DNA of 64,000 bases from assembly GCF_041224545.1 (NCBI RefSeq), contig NZ_JBGFGP010000124.1:45754-109753 (forward strand). Direction: 5' to 3'. Origin of the DNA: Sedimentitalea sp041224545 (GTDB taxonomy: Bacteria; Pseudomonadota; Alphaproteobacteria; Rhodobacterales; Rhodobacteraceae). The notes beneath the pieces are model-generated. The model saw only the letters and a list, made by a program, of their open reading frames with translations. It was not told the DNA's origin and made no database searches. A program made the translations under genes and the position numbers. Positions 26,697-35,252 of the stretch are shown here, one piece after another (positions within the stretch are counted from its first letter, which is position 1; the number at the start of each line of letters is the position of its first letter).

Positions 26697-27485
26697 TTGG
26701 ACGAAGAGACTGGAAAATACCGGGCGCCCGCGCTCGATAAGGGGCTGGATATACTTGAATTTCTTGCCGCCTCGCCCGAAGGGTTGACCAAGGTCGAGAT
26801 CGCCAAGGGACTCGGTCGCACAGCCAATGAAATCTACCGTATGCTCAGCACGCTGGAGCGGCGCAACTATGTCACCTCCTCTCCGGGCGGGGACAAATTC
26901 ATGCTGAGTCTCAAGCTGCTGATGCTCGCCAACGCGCATCCGCCGCGGCGTCGGTTGCTGGACATCGCCGAACCGCTGATGCGGCAGTTCACGCAAAAAA
27001 GCGAACAGTCCAGCCATCTTGCGCTCTGGGAAGACGGCAATGTCGTGATTTCCTCATCCATGTCCGCGCCCGGAAACTGGCGGCTTGCCCTCCGGCCCGG
27101 CGCAACCGTCGGAATGTACAATACCGGTTCCGGATTCGTTCTGGTGGCATTTCAGCCGGATCAAACACGCAAGCGTATGATCGGCGAACATCACCTGGTC
27201 AAAGGTGAAGACCGGATACCCGACGCCGCCTTTCTGAAAACACTCGATCACGTGAAAGAGGTCGGCTTCTCACGCGGGGCGAGCCAGACATTGACCGGGG
27301 TCATCAACCTGTCTTTCCCGATCCTCGACCCCTCGGGCTGTGCCATTGCCGCCTTCACCTGCCCCTATATCGAGCGGATCGACGATTATGATGCCCCAAG
27401 GCTGGAGGATGTCATCGCAATGGCCGGAGAGGCCGCACAACAGATCGGCCGACAGGTCAGCGGAAGGTTCCTGGGGCTAAGGTGA
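26697..27485 (+). CDS. IclR-family transcriptional regulator
   Basis: A winged-helix regulator (262 residues from the TTG at 26697). The HTH is LDILEFLAASPEGLTKVEIA then LGRTANEIYRMLSTLERRNY. The effector domain follows, including GASQTLTGVINLSFPILDPS. The frame is open upstream to an ATG at 26571, and another Met lies at 26607. Either would place the operator-like repeats at 26623-26651 inside the gene and give a non-homologous tail, so I prefer the TTG, which has GGAAAGG about ten bases upstream. Divergent from the sugar-acid operon and its probable regulator. Start uncertain, family firm. Confidence 0.87.
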   Translation: MDEETGKYRAPALDKGLDILEFLAASPEGLTKVEIAKGLGRTANEIYRMLSTLERRNYVTSSPGGDKFMLSLKLLMLANAHPPRRRLLDIAEPLMRQFTQKSEQSSHLALWEDGNVVISSSMSAPGNWRLALRPGATVGMYNTGSGFVLVAFQPDQTRKRMIGEHHLVKGEDRIPDAAFLKTLDHVKEVGFSRGASQTLTGVINLSFPILDPSGCAIAAFTCPYIERIDDYDAPRLEDVIAMAGEAAQQIGRQVSGRFLGLR

Positions 27486-27658
27486 TCCGACGCCAGCCCC
27501 CCCGCGCTCCTCTGGCGGAAACGCCTGGCCCGATCGCGGCCGCTCTGAACTGGCAATCCGATGCTTCGGCATTGACCACGCCGGCGATTTGTGGGCGCAA
27601 TTTCACCCGACAGGCTGACCCGCGCCGGTAACGCCAACGCCTGACAGCGGAGGATCAA

Positions 27659-29557
27659 ATGACAGAGACCGCCACACGCACCGAGTTCACCGTGACCGAC
27701 ACGGAAACATCAATGGACCCGCACCTCCAATGGGCGGTCAGCAACCGAAAACGCGGCTTTCTGCGGAGTGCCACAGCCTCGTCGGCACCGAGCGAGATCT
27801 CGGTGATTGCCAAGGTCAGGAACGCCGTCAAATGGCACGGTTTGAGCGAAGTGCGAAACCCGATGACCATTGCCAGTCAGGATGCCGAAGACGAGACGAC
27901 CATCGTGACCGGTCGGGTGCCGCTCGACAGGATCGAATTCATCCGCGAACTGGATTTTGTCGAGAGCCTCAAGGCCGCACAGCCGGTCCAGCTGACGCTC
28001 GCCGCAGGGATCGCGGAAACTTCGGCCAGGCCCGATCTGCTACCACCCGACACGCTGGCAAATGGCGGAGAGGGTGTCGTCGTGGGCGTCATCGACTACG
28101 GATGTGACTATGCGCATCGCAACTTCAGGGACGGTGCCGGCAGGACAAGGATCGAAGCGATCTGGCACCAGGCTGGCGCAAGGATCCCGACGTCGACTGC
28201 CGTTAGCTATGGCCGCGAATACACCGCCGCCGAGATCAACGCCGCGCTCGCCCTGGCGGATCCCTATGCTGCGCTCGGATATGCGCCCGACCTCGATACC
28301 CCCAACAGTGTCGGCACGCATGGCACACATGTGATGGATATCGCCGCAGGAAACGGCTTTGGTTCGGGCGTCGCGGGTTTCGCCCCGAACGCCACCTTGA
28401 TCTTCGTCGACGTTTCCCACGCCGACATCCCGTTTTCCGGGCCAAGCGTCGTCGAGACCTCGTTCGGAGATTCGGTCATGCTGCTGGAGGCGGTTCAGTA
28501 CATATTCGACAAGGCCGGTGACCGGCCATGTGTCGTCAACATCAGCCTCGGAACGAACGGTGGGCCGCATGACGGCTCGACCCTGGTCGAGGACGGGATT
28601 GACCGGCTTCTGAGCGAAGCGCCAAACCGCGCCGTGACCATTGCGGCGTCCAATTCGCACAAGGACGGCATTCATGCCGCCGGGCAGATCGCGCAGGATG
28701 GCTTCATCGACCTGATCTGGCGTGTGCCGACCAACGACTTTTCGCACAATGAGCTTGACGTCTGGTATCCCGGTTCCGACGCCTTCGACGTTGAACTGAT
28801 CGATCCCTCGGGCAACAGCCTCGGCACGATCCCTGCCGGCAGCAACGGTCAGTTGCTCGACGCCGCGGGCAATGTCGAGATATTTGCCGCCAACCGGTTG
28901 CGCGACCCGAACAACGGCGACAACCAGATCGGCATCTTTCTGGAAGACACGGTCGCATCGGGGGCCTGGACGGTCCGCCTGCTGGGACGATCGGTCACCG
29001 ACGGCAACTTTCACGCCTGGATCGAGCGCGACAACGCCGCGCCCTCTTCCTTTGCCCCGCCGCACGATAACAGCCACACGATCGGTTCTATCTCCTGCGG
29101 GCGAAACACGATCGTCGTGGGATCCTACGATGCCCATAAATCGGAGAAACCGATCTCATGGTTTTCCAGCGAGGGGCCAACCCGCGACGGTCGGCGCAAG
29201 CCGGAGGTATCGGCACCGGGGCATGCGGTCGAGGCCGCCCATTCGCGAACCCGGACCGGTGTCGTGTCTAAAAGCGGCACCAGCATGGCGGCGCCCGCGA
29301 TGGCGGGAATCATATCCCTGATCTTCGCCGAGGCCAGGAAACAAGGCACCGACCTCACGATCACAGAGCTCCACGACGTTATCGCCGCATCCGTCAACTC
29401 ATCTCCGCCGACACCTTCCGGGGGGTGGGATGCGCGTTACGGTCGCGGACGAATCGACGCCGCAAAGGCGATCGGTGAGATACATAAGCGCAGCCCTGCG
29501 CCTCTGGTGGCATCTGCGGGCAAAACGAGATCGACGCCCAGGAAAAAGAAGACCTGA
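27659..29557 (+). CDS. Subtilisin-like serine peptidase (S8) without a signal peptide
   Basis: A 632-residue subtilase. The triad is Asp146 (VVVGVIDYGCD), His224 (VGTHGTHVMDIAAGNG) and Ser542 (KSGTSMAAPAMAG), with Asn332 (IAASNSHKDG) at the oxyanion hole. An inserted beta-rich domain occupies about residues 345-465. Residues 45-112 look like a small alpha/beta prodomain (TGRVPLDRIEFIRELDFVES). There is no signal peptide, so the enzyme should be cytoplasmic unless exported another way. The C-terminal tail is very basic (RSTPRKKK). The small gene 73 bases downstream resembles the prodomain. Target unknown. Confidence 0.9.
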   Translation: MTETATRTEFTVTDTETSMDPHLQWAVSNRKRGFLRSATASSAPSEISVIAKVRNAVKWHGLSEVRNPMTIASQDAEDETTIVTGRVPLDRIEFIRELDFVESLKAAQPVQLTLAAGIAETSARPDLLPPDTLANGGEGVVVGVIDYGCDYAHRNFRDGAGRTRIEAIWHQAGARIPTSTAVSYGREYTAAEINAALALADPYAALGYAPDLDTPNSVGTHGTHVMDIAAGNGFGSGVAGFAPNATLIFVDVSHADIPFSGPSVVETSFGDSVMLLEAVQYIFDKAGDRPCVVNISLGTNGGPHDGSTLVEDGIDRLLSEAPNRAVTIAASNSHKDGIHAAGQIAQDGFIDLIWRVPTNDFSHNELDVWYPGSDAFDVELIDPSGNSLGTIPAGSNGQLLDAAGNVEIFAANRLRDPNNGDNQIGIFLEDTVASGAWTVRLLGRSVTDGNFHAWIERDNAAPSSFAPPHDNSHTIGSISCGRNTIVVGSYDAHKSEKPISWFSSEGPTRDGRRKPEVSAPGHAVEAAHSRTRTGVVSKSGTSMAAPAMAGIISLIFAEARKQGTDLTITELHDVIAASVNSSPPTPSGGWDARYGRGRIDAAKAIGEIHKRSPAPLVASAGKTRSTPRKKKT

Positions 29558-29630
29558 CATCAAGAAGACTCGCCGTGAGGCCGAGGAATGCCTATGTTGA
29601 AAGGATGCACCCTGAGTGCGGGAGACAGGC

Positions 29631-29912
29631 ATGAGCAGCTTCGAGATTCAAAGGAACCGGTTCCGTAAAGTCAGCGGGGTCTCGGAATCCGACCTCGACA
29701 AGGCGGAGCACAGCAGGCTGCGCGCCATCGTGAAGGTCAATGTCGAGGGCTATGTTCCCAAGGATGTCGAATTGCGCAAGCGGATCGACGACGAGATGTT
29801 CACCGCCGAATTCGACCCGGACGTGCTGGAAGACCTCGAGAGGGATGAAGGCGTATCGTCAGTCGCCGTTTCAAGAAAGCTGGACATCATCGAGCAGGAT
29901 AAACCCAATTGA
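29631..29912 (+). CDS. Small prodomain-like protein, possible peptidase inhibitor or chaperone
   Basis: A 93-residue protein (ATG at 29631, GGGAGA upstream; an in-frame GTG at 29616 is possible). Residues 57-87 (FTAEFDPDVLEDLERDEGVS then SVAVSRKLDII) share pattern and spacing with residues 83-112 of the adjacent subtilase: strand, Asp/Pro turn, helix with L-x-x-L, then V-x-S strand. S8 prodomains and I9-type inhibitors have this fold, so it may hold the protease inactive in trans. Inference from pattern and position; no homologue recognised. Confidence 0.6.
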   Translation: MSSFEIQRNRFRKVSGVSESDLDKAEHSRLRAIVKVNVEGYVPKDVELRKRIDDEMFTAEFDPDVLEDLERDEGVSSVAVSRKLDIIEQDKPN

Positions 29913-29973
29913 GTTGAGCAAGTCTGTGTCTGCCGATGCGCAACAGAAAACGGCACCGTCAAGTCAAAGCAGC

Positions 29974-29988
29974 TCAGTCTTTGACTGA
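29974..29988. repeat. Short inverted repeat after the peptidase pair
   Basis: TCAGTC-TTT-GACTGA is a perfect six-base stem with a three-base loop, 62 bases after the small protein stop. No T-run follows on the plus strand, so it is a poor intrinsic terminator. It may be the edge of a degraded mobile element that fills 29913-30541. Confidence 0.4.
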
Positions 29989-30231
29989 ATCGAATGGGGC
30001 TTCCCATTTTCATCGGACCATGGTTCAGATCCCATACTGGTGAAAGAGGCCAGCATGGACGACGAGAGCCTATTAGATTGGCCACTGAGGCGGCGTCTGC
30101 ATCTGGTTTACCCATGCCATAGCGCAAGCCAGATCGGCGAAGGCTTTCGAGGAGTTGAGAGCTTTTCGCAACGCAGGGCGATGCACCGAAGCACGTCGTT
30201 CCCGGCGGGCTGCCCACCGAGGCACCGACAG

Positions 30232-30321
30232 CCTAGATGTTTGATCCCACGGTTTAATGGTGCGATCTTTCCATTCCTGCGAAAGGATCACACCATTAAA
30301 CCGTGGGATCAAACACCTAGG
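30232..30321. repeat. Long near-perfect palindrome, about 39-base arms
   Basis: The left arm begins CCTAGATGTTTGATCCCACG at 30232 and runs to about 30270. The right arm, about 30282-30321, is its reverse complement with only a few mismatches (both ends read CCTAG). The loop is about 11 bases around CCATTCCTGCG. The arms share the core TTTGATCCCACGGTTTAATG. It lies in the noncoding gap before pyrF. It could be a MITE-like or REP-like element, or fused ends of a lost insertion sequence; transcribed, it would fold very stably. Confidence 0.75.
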
Positions 30322-30541
30322 GTCACAGCAAAGCGCTTACCCTCGTTCATCCTGCAGGGAAAATTCTAATTCCGCATCCTCTTAAGATCGGGGGGATTAC
30401 CCGTCCAACACGATCCTCTTTCGTCGATTTCAACGCTTTACCCTTCCCGAACCACTTGCGGACCGCGCGATCAGCTTGCTCCGGGCGATTTGACACCATA
30501 GACAGGCGCGAGCCCCAAGCCGCCAGAAAACGGAGCCTGCC

Positions 30542-31249
30542 ATGTCCCCCGAAAAATCCGATGACCGCCTGATCGTCGCACTTGACGTCCCTAACGCATT
30601 ACAGGGTCTGGAACTGACCCGACAGATCGGCGACGCGGTGGGGTTCTACAAGATCGGGCTCGGAATGCTGACCGGGGGCGGCTTGGCCCTTGCCAACGAG
30701 TTGAAGGAAGAGCACGGCAAACGCATCTTTCTCGACATGAAGCTGTTTGACATCGGCGCGACGGTCGAAGCCGCGGTGCGCGGTCTCGCGCAATACGATC
30801 TGGACTTTCTGACCGTGCATGGCGATCCGCATGTGGTGCGGGCCGCCAAGGAAGGCGCAGCGGGCAGCGGACTGAAAATCCTCGGCGTGACGATCCTGAC
30901 CTCGCTGGATCGCGGCGACCTGGATGACAGCATGATGATCGCCGGACAGGTTCCCGAATTGGTTGTCGAGCGGGCCGCGCGTGCGCTTGCGGCCGGGGCC
31001 GACGGGGTCATTGCAAGCCCGCAGGAAGCAGCCGCAATCCGCGCCTTGCCCGAAGCGGAGGGCCGCCTAATCGTCACTCCGGGCGTTCGACCGGCAGGTG
31101 CGGCGCTTGGCGATCAGAAGCGGGTTGCGACACCAGAAACCGCAATCGCGGACGGGGTCGACCATATTGTCGTCGGTCGTCCGGTCTGGACCGCACCGGA
31201 TCCGCGCGCCGCCGCACAGGCGATACTCGCTGAAATGGCCGGTTCGTGA
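30542..31249 (+). CDS. pyrF: Orotidine 5'-phosphate decarboxylase
   Basis: Final step of de novo UMP synthesis: decarboxylation of OMP. The 235-residue protein is normal length. It begins RLIVALDVPNALQGLEL. The catalytic segment is IFLDMKLFDIGATVEAAV, with the D-x-K-x-x-D array. The phosphate-gripping end has LIVTPGVRPAGAALGDQKRV and DHIVVGRPVW. It is single-copy housekeeping and apparently monocistronic, with a hairpin directly downstream. Confidence 0.96.
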   Translation: MSPEKSDDRLIVALDVPNALQGLELTRQIGDAVGFYKIGLGMLTGGGLALANELKEEHGKRIFLDMKLFDIGATVEAAVRGLAQYDLDFLTVHGDPHVVRAAKEGAAGSGLKILGVTILTSLDRGDLDDSMMIAGQVPELVVERAARALAAGADGVIASPQEAAAIRALPEAEGRLIVTPGVRPAGAALGDQKRVATPETAIADGVDHIVVGRPVWTAPDPRAAAQAILAEMAGS

Positions 31250-31326
31250 CGCGCGCTTGCAACCACCAGGAAATGTTGTTTCCCGCCTGTGCCCGTAAAA
31301 GCACATTCAGGAGTTGTATTTCCAGC

Positions 31327-31346
31327 GTCAGGAATTCCTGACTTTT
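31327..31346 (+). terminator. Possible terminator of pyrF
   Basis: GTCAGG-AATT-CCTGAC at 31327-31342 is a perfect six-pair stem with a four-base loop, followed by TTTT. It stands 77 bases after the pyrF stop. The stem is modest and the T-run short, so it is a weak candidate; the stronger hairpin at 31423 may serve instead. Confidence 0.4.
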
Positions 31347-31422
31347 CAAATCAGTGGTTTTAGGTGACGCCGGGTCAACGGATACTCCCCTGCGAACCTT
31401 TTCTTCCTGTGGTTCGCAACCT

Positions 31423-31450
31423 CCCCCCGCCTCATCCGCGGGGGGTCTTT
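31423..31450 (+). terminator. Rho-independent terminator candidate downstream of pyrF
   Basis: CCCCCCGC (31423-31430), loop CTCATCC, GCGGGGGG (31438-31445), then TCTTT. The eight-pair GC stem and the short T-rich tail read on the plus strand fit termination of pyrF-side transcription before the opposing Nudix gene. On the minus strand no T-run follows. Confidence 0.55.
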
Positions 31451-31464
31451 CTGCAGAGCCCCGG

Positions 31465-31872
31465 CTAGCCGTTCTTTTGCGACAGATACATGCGGATCTG
31501 TTCGGCAAGGTGCGGCACCGCCAAGTCGTGTTCGCAATAGGTTCCGACCGGCATCAGGCGCCACCCCTGCCCTTCGTTTCCGAACACGATTTTTTCCCGC
31601 AACTGGCGTGGTCGATGCGCCGCAAAGAACCATGAGGAACCTTGCGGTCGCTGATGACAGCGCGCCCAGACCAGATCGCGCTCGTGCAAGGTCAGGCCAA
31701 CTTCCTCATAGGTCTCGCGCAACACACATTGCGCGGCAGTCTCGCTGCCTTCGCGCCCGCCGCCGGGCAGATCCCAATGATCCGGCCAGGGAATGTCCGG
31801 GCGGTCATCGCGGCGGATCACCAACAGATCGCTCCCCAGGAACAGGGCCAGCTTGGCTCCGGAAAACTCCAT
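31465..31872 (-). CDS. Nudix hydrolase
   Basis: A 135-residue Nudix enzyme that hydrolyses a nucleoside diphosphate linked to X. The Nudix box is complete in GGGREGSETAAQCVL followed by RETYEEVGL, matching G-x5-E-x7-R-E-x-x-E-E-x-G. It begins with a strand containing ALFLGSDLLVIRRDDRPDI. Position between pyrF and dinB, convergent with the former, suggests an independent housekeeping role such as nucleotide sanitising. Substrate not predictable. Confidence 0.92.
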   Translation of the reverse strand: MEFSGAKLALFLGSDLLVIRRDDRPDIPWPDHWDLPGGGREGSETAAQCVLRETYEEVGLTLHERDLVWARCHQRPQGSSWFFAAHRPRQLREKIVFGNEGQGWRLMPVGTYCEHDLAVPHLAEQIRMYLSQKNG

Positions 31873-31971
31873 GATCGAGGCGCGGCCCCCTGAAAAATGC
31901 GCTGACGCGGCAAAGCAACCTGCTGTATCATGACGAGTATAGTAACGATGTGCGTATCGGACAAATCCACA

Positions 31972-33228
31972 ATGCCCTCACTCTGCCGAGATTGCCTGCA
32001 TCAGGCGCAAGGCGACATGCGCCGCTGCGTCAGATGCGCAAGCCCGCGCGTCCTGCGGCATCCGGAACTGTTCGATCTCGGGATCGCGCATATGGATTGC
32101 GACGCGTTCTATGCGTCCGTGGAAAAGCGTGACAATCCCGATCTGGCGGACAAACCCGTGATCATCGGCGGTGGTCGCCGGGGGGTCGTGTCGACCGCCT
32201 GTTATGTTGCCCGCATCCGTGGTGTGCATTCGGCGATGCCGATGTTCCAGGCGCTGAAGCTGTGCCCGGACGCCGTTATCATCAAGCCCCGCATGGCAGC
32301 CTATGTCGAAGCCAGTCGCCAGATCAGGGCATTGATGGAAGAACTGACCCCCGCAATTCAGCCGCTTTCGCTGGACGAGGCCTTTCTCGATCTGACCGGC
32401 ACCACCCGCTTGCATGGCGCACCGCCGGCGGTGATGCTGGCCCGGTTGGTCAAACGCATGAAGGACGAGCTTGGCCTGACCGGTTCGATCGGCCTGTCCC
32501 ACAACAAGTTCCTCGCCAAGATGGCCTCGGATCTCGACAAACCGCGCGGCTTCTCGGTGATCGGAAAGGCGGAAACCGCAGCGTTCCTGCACGACAAGCC
32601 CGTGCGCCTGATCTGGGGCATTGGTCCCGCGGCTCAGGCCTCGCTCGACAAGGCGGGCATCCGAACCTTTTCCGACCTGCTGCGATGGGAGCGAACCGCG
32701 CTTTCGGCGCGTTTCGGCGCGATGGGCGAACGCCTCTGGCATCTCGCGCGCGGACAGGACCGGCGCCGCGTTTCCGCCCATGAACCGGTGAAATCGATCA
32801 GCAACGAAACCACTTTTTCCGAAGACACCGGCGATCCCGATCTGCTTGACGGGCACCTGTGGCGCATGGCCGAAAAGGTCTCGGATCGCGCCAAGGCCAG
32901 GCATATCGCCGGTCGGGTCGTGACACTCAAGCTGAAGCGTGCGGACCACAGCAGCCTGACCCGCCGCCAGGCGCTGCGCGATGCGACGCAAATGGCCGAC
33001 ACGATCTACCGCACCGCACGCGCATTGTTCGATCAGGTGGCAAATCAGGGCCCCTTCCGTCTGTTGGGCTGCGGGCTGAGTGAACTGGTGCCCGAGACCG
33101 AAGCCGACAAGTCGGGCGACCTGCTCGATCCGGGCGCACGACAGCGCAGCAGCGCCGAACGCGCCACGGATGCGATTCGCGCGCGGTTCGGATCGGATGC
33201 GATCAGAAAGGGACGATCGCTGCGCTGA
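31972..33228 (+). CDS. dinB: DNA polymerase IV (Y family) with N-terminal zinc-ribbon-like segment
   Basis: Translesion polymerase, 418 residues from the ATG at 31972. Residues 1-26 hold a C-x2-C...C-x2-C set (LCRDCLHQAQ then RRCVRCASP), a feature I associate with alphaproteobacterial DinB proteins. Catalytic segments follow: AHMDCDAFYASVEKRDNPDL, ARIRGVHSAMPMFQALKLCP, and LSLDEAFLDLTG with the S-x-D-E metal site. The little-finger domain is C-terminal. In-frame ATGs at 31930 and 31948 would add 14 or 8 residues; none has a clear ribosome site. Confidence 0.93.
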   Translation: MPSLCRDCLHQAQGDMRRCVRCASPRVLRHPELFDLGIAHMDCDAFYASVEKRDNPDLADKPVIIGGGRRGVVSTACYVARIRGVHSAMPMFQALKLCPDAVIIKPRMAAYVEASRQIRALMEELTPAIQPLSLDEAFLDLTGTTRLHGAPPAVMLARLVKRMKDELGLTGSIGLSHNKFLAKMASDLDKPRGFSVIGKAETAAFLHDKPVRLIWGIGPAAQASLDKAGIRTFSDLLRWERTALSARFGAMGERLWHLARGQDRRRVSAHEPVKSISNETTFSEDTGDPDLLDGHLWRMAEKVSDRAKARHIAGRVVTLKLKRADHSSLTRRQALRDATQMADTIYRTARALFDQVANQGPFRLLGCGLSELVPETEADKSGDLLDPGARQRSSAERATDAIRARFGSDAIRKGRSLR

Positions 33229-33341
33229 TCGTCCGACCGCAACGGATATGCCGTCTCAGCGCAGGACCCAAAGCGACACGCGGTCCTGTTGCCGGGTTCC
33301 AAACCACAGGCACATCACGATCCGTCCGTAAGCGGTTAAAC

Positions 33342-33369
33342 GAAAAGAGCCCCGCCGTGAAGGCGGGGC
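33342..33369 (-). terminator. Rho-independent terminator downstream of ccrM
   Basis: GCCCCGCC (33349-33356), loop GTGAA, GGCGGGGC (33362-33369). Read on the minus strand, the eight-pair GC stem is followed by TCTTTTCG. It lies about 60 bases after the ccrM stop, between the convergent dinB and ccrM genes. A good intrinsic terminator for the minus-strand unit. Confidence 0.75.
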
Positions 33370-33427
33370 AAGTCTGGTGCCTCATGACAGGCCACAGGCA
33401 CCGGCGGTAGCTCGGTATTTTGATGTG

Positions 33428-34531
33428 TCAGTTCTGCATCTCGGCGCGGATTTGCTGGCGCAACACGTCGATCGGCACCGTCTTGCCGTCACGCTTGAAG
33501 CACCAGTAGGTCCAGCCATTGCAACTCGGCGCGCCCTCCAGAGCGGCACCGACCTGATGGATCGATCCCTTGACGTCGCTGCCGATCAGGGTGCCATCGG
33601 CACGCACCTTGGCCTTGTGACGCCTGTTCATCGAAAACAGTTCTTCGCCCGGACGCAACATGCCCCGTTCGACAAGTTGTCCAAAGGGAACGCGCGGCTC
33701 GGCGCGCTTGCTGGTGCTGACCTGCAAGGCTTCACGATCGAATTTGCGCACGTTGGCAATGCGCTTCTCTGCAACCTTGCGATAGGTGGCTTCGCGTTCG
33801 ATTCCGATGAAATCGCGCCCCAGCATCTTGGCCACGGCACCGGTCGTGCCGGTGCCAAAGAACGGGTCGAGCACCACGTCGCCCGGCTGGGTCGTTCCAA
33901 CGAGAACCCGATGCAGCAGGCTCTCTGGCTTTTGCGTCGGATGCGCCTTGTCACCGTTTTCATCCTTTAGCCGCTCGTGCCCCGTGCAAATCGGCAACAC
34001 CCAGTCGCTGCGCATCTGGATGCCTTCGTTCAGCGACTTGAGCGCCTCGTAGTTGAAGGTGTACCTGGCCGCCTCGTCACGGCTGGCCCAGATCATCGTC
34101 TCATGGGCATTGGTCAGACGTTTGCCACGGAAATTCGGCATCGGGTTGGATTTACGCCACACCACATCGTTCAGAATCCAGAATCCCGCATCCTGCAACG
34201 CCGCACCGACGCGAAAGATGTTGTGATAGCTGCCAATGACCCAAATGGCCCCGTTCGGCTTGAGAACGCGGCGCGCCGCGGCGAGCCATTCACGGGTGAA
34301 GCGATCATATGCACCGAAAGAGGCAAACTGATCCCAGTGATCGTCGACCGCATCCACCTGGCTGTTGTCGGGGCGGTGCAGATTGCCACGCAATTGCAGG
34401 TTGTACGGCGGATCGGCAAAGATCAGGTCGACACAAGCCTCGGGCAGGCTGTTCATTGCCTCGATGCAATCGCCATCCATGATCGTGTTCAGCGGGAGCG
34501 CCGGGGCCCCCTTGGTCTTGGTCTTGGTCAT
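33428..34531 (-). CDS. ccrM: CcrM-type adenine-N6 DNA methyltransferase (GANTC)
   Basis: Cell-cycle-linked methyltransferase of alphaproteobacteria, modifying GANTC. The 367-residue protein has the order expected of beta-class enzymes: catalytic DPPY in LIFADPPYNLQLRGNLH near the N terminus, the target recognition region in the middle, and the SAM-binding end with DPFFGTGTTGAVAKMLGRDF. The C-terminal extra domain of about 80 residues typical of CcrM is present (ERGMLRPGEELFSMNRRHKA; CNGWTYWCFKRDGK). The rnhB gene lies upstream on the same strand, a conserved neighbour in the group. Confidence 0.95.
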   Translation of the reverse strand: MTKTKTKGAPALPLNTIMDGDCIEAMNSLPEACVDLIFADPPYNLQLRGNLHRPDNSQVDAVDDHWDQFASFGAYDRFTREWLAAARRVLKPNGAIWVIGSYHNIFRVGAALQDAGFWILNDVVWRKSNPMPNFRGKRLTNAHETMIWASRDEAARYTFNYEALKSLNEGIQMRSDWVLPICTGHERLKDENGDKAHPTQKPESLLHRVLVGTTQPGDVVLDPFFGTGTTGAVAKMLGRDFIGIEREATYRKVAEKRIANVRKFDREALQVSTSKRAEPRVPFGQLVERGMLRPGEELFSMNRRHKAKVRADGTLIGSDVKGSIHQVGAALEGAPSCNGWTYWCFKRDGKTVPIDVLRQQIRAEMQN

Positions 34532-34619
34532 TGTCTGCCTCTGTCCGTGGCGCTTTGTGCGCTCTTTGGTTGAGGCAAGGATGAGTCAAAGCCGATTCGT
34601 CGTCAATTTCTTTTTTGAA

Positions 34620-35252
34620 TCAGTGGCTTATAGATTTTTCTTGATACAATATATTGTGTACCGGTTTGAACGAACGTCTATGGTGTGGGGTCACACCGAG
34701 ATTTTGAAGCGCGTCCCTGTGTCTTTTTGACGGGTATCCGGCATTGGTCTCCCATCCGTATCCGGGATGCTGTTGCGCCAAATCCACCATGATGCGATCG
34801 CGTGCGATTTTGGCCACGATCGACGCTGCGGAAATCGACACCGAACGGGCATCTCCCTTGATCACCGCCTCGGCGGGTATGCTCAGCCCGCACGGGATCA
34901 GGTTGCCGTCGATCAGCAGGAAATCCGGTGCCGGTGACAAGGCCGCAACGGCGCGCTCCATCGCCAGGTGGCTGGCGCGCAGAATGTTCAGCCGGTCGAT
35001 CTCTTCAACACTCGCATGGGCGATGCTGACCTCTGCGACGCGATGCAACTCCTGATTCAGAACCGCACGGACCTTAGGCGACAACTTTTTGGAATCATTG
35101 AGCCCCCCAGGCACCGCATCGAGGTCAAGAACCACGGCCGCCGCAGTGACCGGCCCGGCCAGTGGGCCACGGCCGACCTCGTCCACACCCGCAATACGAC
35201 GATGCCCGCGCGCGCGGGCGGCCAATTCCAGGCTGTTGTCAGGTGTGCTCAT
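34620..35252 (-). CDS. rnhB: Ribonuclease HII
   Basis: Removes RNA from RNA-DNA hybrids and single ribonucleotides from DNA. The catalytic segment IAGVDEVGRGPLAGPVTAAA carries the Asp-Glu pair. Further acidic residues lie in FLLIDGNLIPCG and in GDARSVSISAASIVAKIARD. The usual end motif, HPGYGWETNAGYPSKRHRDA, is complete. I use the ATG at 35252 (210 residues, AGGGGG upstream) rather than a longer frame with a non-homologous 25-residue tail. It precedes ccrM with an 88-base gap. Confidence 0.94.
   Translation of the reverse strand: MSTPDNSLELAARARGHRRIAGVDEVGRGPLAGPVTAAAVVLDLDAVPGGLNDSKKLSPKVRAVLNQELHRVAEVSIAHASVEEIDRLNILRASHLAMERAVAALSPAPDFLLIDGNLIPCGLSIPAEAVIKGDARSVSISAASIVAKIARDRIMVDLAQQHPGYGWETNAGYPSKRHRDALQNLGVTPHHRRSFKPVHNILYQEKSISH

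Larger units (their letters stand above)
29913..30541. other. Gene-free gap between the peptidase pair and pyrF
   Basis: About 630 bases without a supported gene. Open frames on both strands here cross the long palindrome and read the same peptide (IPRFNG) because of its symmetry. The stretch 29974-30230 contains no transposase motif that I recognise, though the short and long inverted repeats suggest insertion-sequence debris. The last 60 bases should hold the pyrF promoter. Confidence 0.45.
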
